Source: an uncultured Verrucomicrobiota bacterium
GTDB taxonomy: Bacteria; Verrucomicrobiota; Verrucomicrobiae; Opitutales; Opitutaceae
NCBI GenBank assembly: GCA_946481225.1
Contig: CAMLNJ010000266.1
Coordinates: 1-5,089, forward strand
Reading direction: 5' to 3'
Length of the DNA stretch: 5,089 nucleotides
Both the position numbers and the translations under genes were made by a program. The notes beneath the pieces were generated by a model, which saw only the letters and a program-made list of their open reading frames with translations, did no database searches and was not told the origin of the DNA. Every line of letters begins with the position of its first letter. Position 1 is the first letter of the stretch. Of this stretch, positions 3,998-5,089 are shown piece by piece.

Positions 3998-5089
3998 TCA
4001 CCCCGTGGCGTCGCCCCAGCCCGCCCGCAGTTCGCGCACCTGCCGGTCGATCTCCGCCTGCGGCCGTCCGAGTTCGCCGAGCAGCGCACGAGTCAACCCC
4101 GTCGCCGCCCCCGCCTCGTCGCAGCACACCACCGCGGCGCCCGCCGCGCGCAGCGAGTCGTGCTCCGCGAGGTATCGCGCCCGCGTGATGATCCGCAGCT
4201 CGGAGTTCAGCTCGTGCGCCGCGCGGATCACGCCCATGCGCACCATCGGATCGGGCACCGTGATGATCAGGCTCCGCGCCTTGCGCAGGCCCGCCTGCTC
4301 GAGCAGATCGCGCCGCGTCGCGTCGCCGTAGAGCGCACGGCGCCCCTGCTTCGTCAGCTCCGAGACCGTGTCGACGTTCATCTCGATGATGAGCGGCTTC
4401 ACGCCCGAGGTTTCCAGCAACTCCGTCACCGTGCGCCCCACCGGACCGTAGCCGATCACCACCGTGTCGAGATCCGCCTCCGCATGCGCCGCGTCCGCCG
4501 CGTTCAAGGCCGTGCCATGCGCCGCCAGACGAGCGGCGAAAAAAAGTTTCCACCACGCGCTCCGCTCGATCGCCGGCTCCAGCGCGAGCAGGCCTTTGAA
4601 GAGAAACGGATTCACGCTTATCGAGACGATCGCCGCCGCCACCAGCACCGCGTGCCCCTCGCCCGGCATGAGCTTCAAGCCCTTGGCCGCCTCGGCCAGG
4701 ATGAACGAGAACTCGCCGATCTGCGCGAGGCCGCCCGCGACCGTCAGCGCCGTTTTCAAGGTATGCCGGCAGACGAGCACGATCACGAACGCGATCAGCG
4801 GCTTCGCCACCAGCACGACGCCGATCACGCCGACGGTGAGCAGAGGCTCCGCAAGGATGACCTTGTAATCGAAGAGCATGCCGACCGAGACGAAGAACAG
4901 CACCGCGAACGCGTCGCGCAGCGGCAGCATCTCCGCGCCCGCCTGATGGCTGAACTTCGACTGCCCCACCAGCATGCCGGCGAGGAACGCGCCCAACGCC
5001 ATCGAAGCGCCGAAGACCTTGTAGGCCGCCGTCGCCACCGCGATCGACATCACCAGCACCGTGAGCGTGAACAGCTCCGGCGAACGCAG
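3998..5089 (-). CDS. YbaL/Kef-type cation:proton antiporter with TrkA-N domain (partial at right edge)
   Basis: The visible 363 residues are the C-terminal part of an inner-membrane monovalent cation (probably K+):H+ antiporter. The frame is open to the window edge (LRSPELFTLT precedes any start), so the N-terminus is missing; complete YbaL-like proteins have about 560 residues. About six membrane helices of the Na/H-exchanger domain are seen within 6-170. Family segments are GAFLAGMLVGQSKFSHQAGAE (33-53), LFFVSVGMLFDYKVI (64-78) and GGLAQIGEFSFIL (119-131). A cytoplasmic TrkA-N/RCK domain follows (about 207-320). It has the nucleotide-binding GYGPVG (213-218), an acidic residue in IIEMN (Glu236) and ALYGDATR (252-259), and should bind NAD(H) or a similar nucleotide to gate transport. 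The tail LGRPQAEIDRQVREL resembles YbaL ends rather than the glutathione-gated KefB/KefC. It lies 179 bp upstream of the FAD oxidase in the same orientation, with hairpins between them. Codons are G-ending. Family is secure; ion and regulator are inferred. Confidence 0.93.
   Translation of the reverse strand: MRSPELFTLTVLVMSIAVATAAYKVFGASMALGAFLAGMLVGQSKFSHQAGAEMLPLRDAFAVLFFVSVGMLFDYKVILAEPLLTVGVIGVVLVAKPLIAFVIVLVCRHTLKTALTVAGGLAQIGEFSFILAEAAKGLKLMPGEGHAVLVAAAIVSISVNPFLFKGLLALEPAIERSAWWKLFFAARLAAHGTALNAADAAHAEADLDTVVIGYGPVGRTVTELLETSGVKPLIIEMNVDTVSELTKQGRRALYGDATRRDLLEQAGLRKARSLIITVPDPMVRMGVIRAAHELNSELRIITRARYLAEHDSLRAAGAAVVCCDEAGAATGLTRALLGELGRPQAEIDRQVRELRAGWGDATG

Noticed and set aside
3984..4556. 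Minus-strand 190-codon frame inside the antiporter gene
   Set aside because: It is an alternative frame of the antiporter with Gly/Arg/Ala-rich content and no domain. The antiporter frame carries the TrkA-N motifs.

Overview
This is a GC-rich bacterial chromosomal segment holding five protein genes and no mobile element, CRISPR array, rRNA or tRNA that I can see. Gene content, base composition and the intergenic GC-rich palindromes fit a Verrucomicrobiota genome of the Opitutus type. That placement is an impression from sequence style, not a demonstrated fact.

Layout from left to right. Positions 1-401 (minus) hold the N-terminal 133 residues of aspartyl-tRNA synthetase, whose C-terminal part lies beyond the left edge. 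Positions 402-663 hold no convincing gene and contain several small inverted repeats. A 23-bp AT-rich near-perfect palindrome (653-675) covers the stop codon of the next gene. Positions 664-1440 (minus) encode a class I SAM-dependent methyltransferase of unknown substrate. About 100 bp of divergent spacer follows, then a small exported beta-barrel-like protein at 1540-2145 (plus). Positions 2146-2363 form a convergent spacer with two strong hairpins, one followed by a T-rich tract. Positions 2364-3818 (minus) encode a complete GlcD/D-lactate-dehydrogenase-type FAD-linked oxidase. Positions 3819-3997 are a spacer with three stacked hairpins, one of them a near-identical copy of the hairpin at 2246-2270. 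Positions 3998-5089 (minus) hold the C-terminal 363 residues of a YbaL/Kef-type cation:proton antiporter with a TrkA-N (RCK) domain, whose N-terminus lies beyond the right edge.

The genes do not form one obvious pathway. They look like neighbouring independent transcription units: translation (aspS), a solitary methyltransferase, an envelope protein, a respiratory-type 2-hydroxyacid oxidase and an ion antiporter. The antiporter and oxidase genes are in the same orientation, but hairpins separate them and one has a terminator-like T run.

I did not find a clearly new multi-gene system. The points most worth following up are the palindrome over the methyltransferase stop codon, the residues that predict a non-discriminating AspRS, the repeated intergenic hairpin family, and a split between C-ending and G-ending codon preference among adjacent genes.
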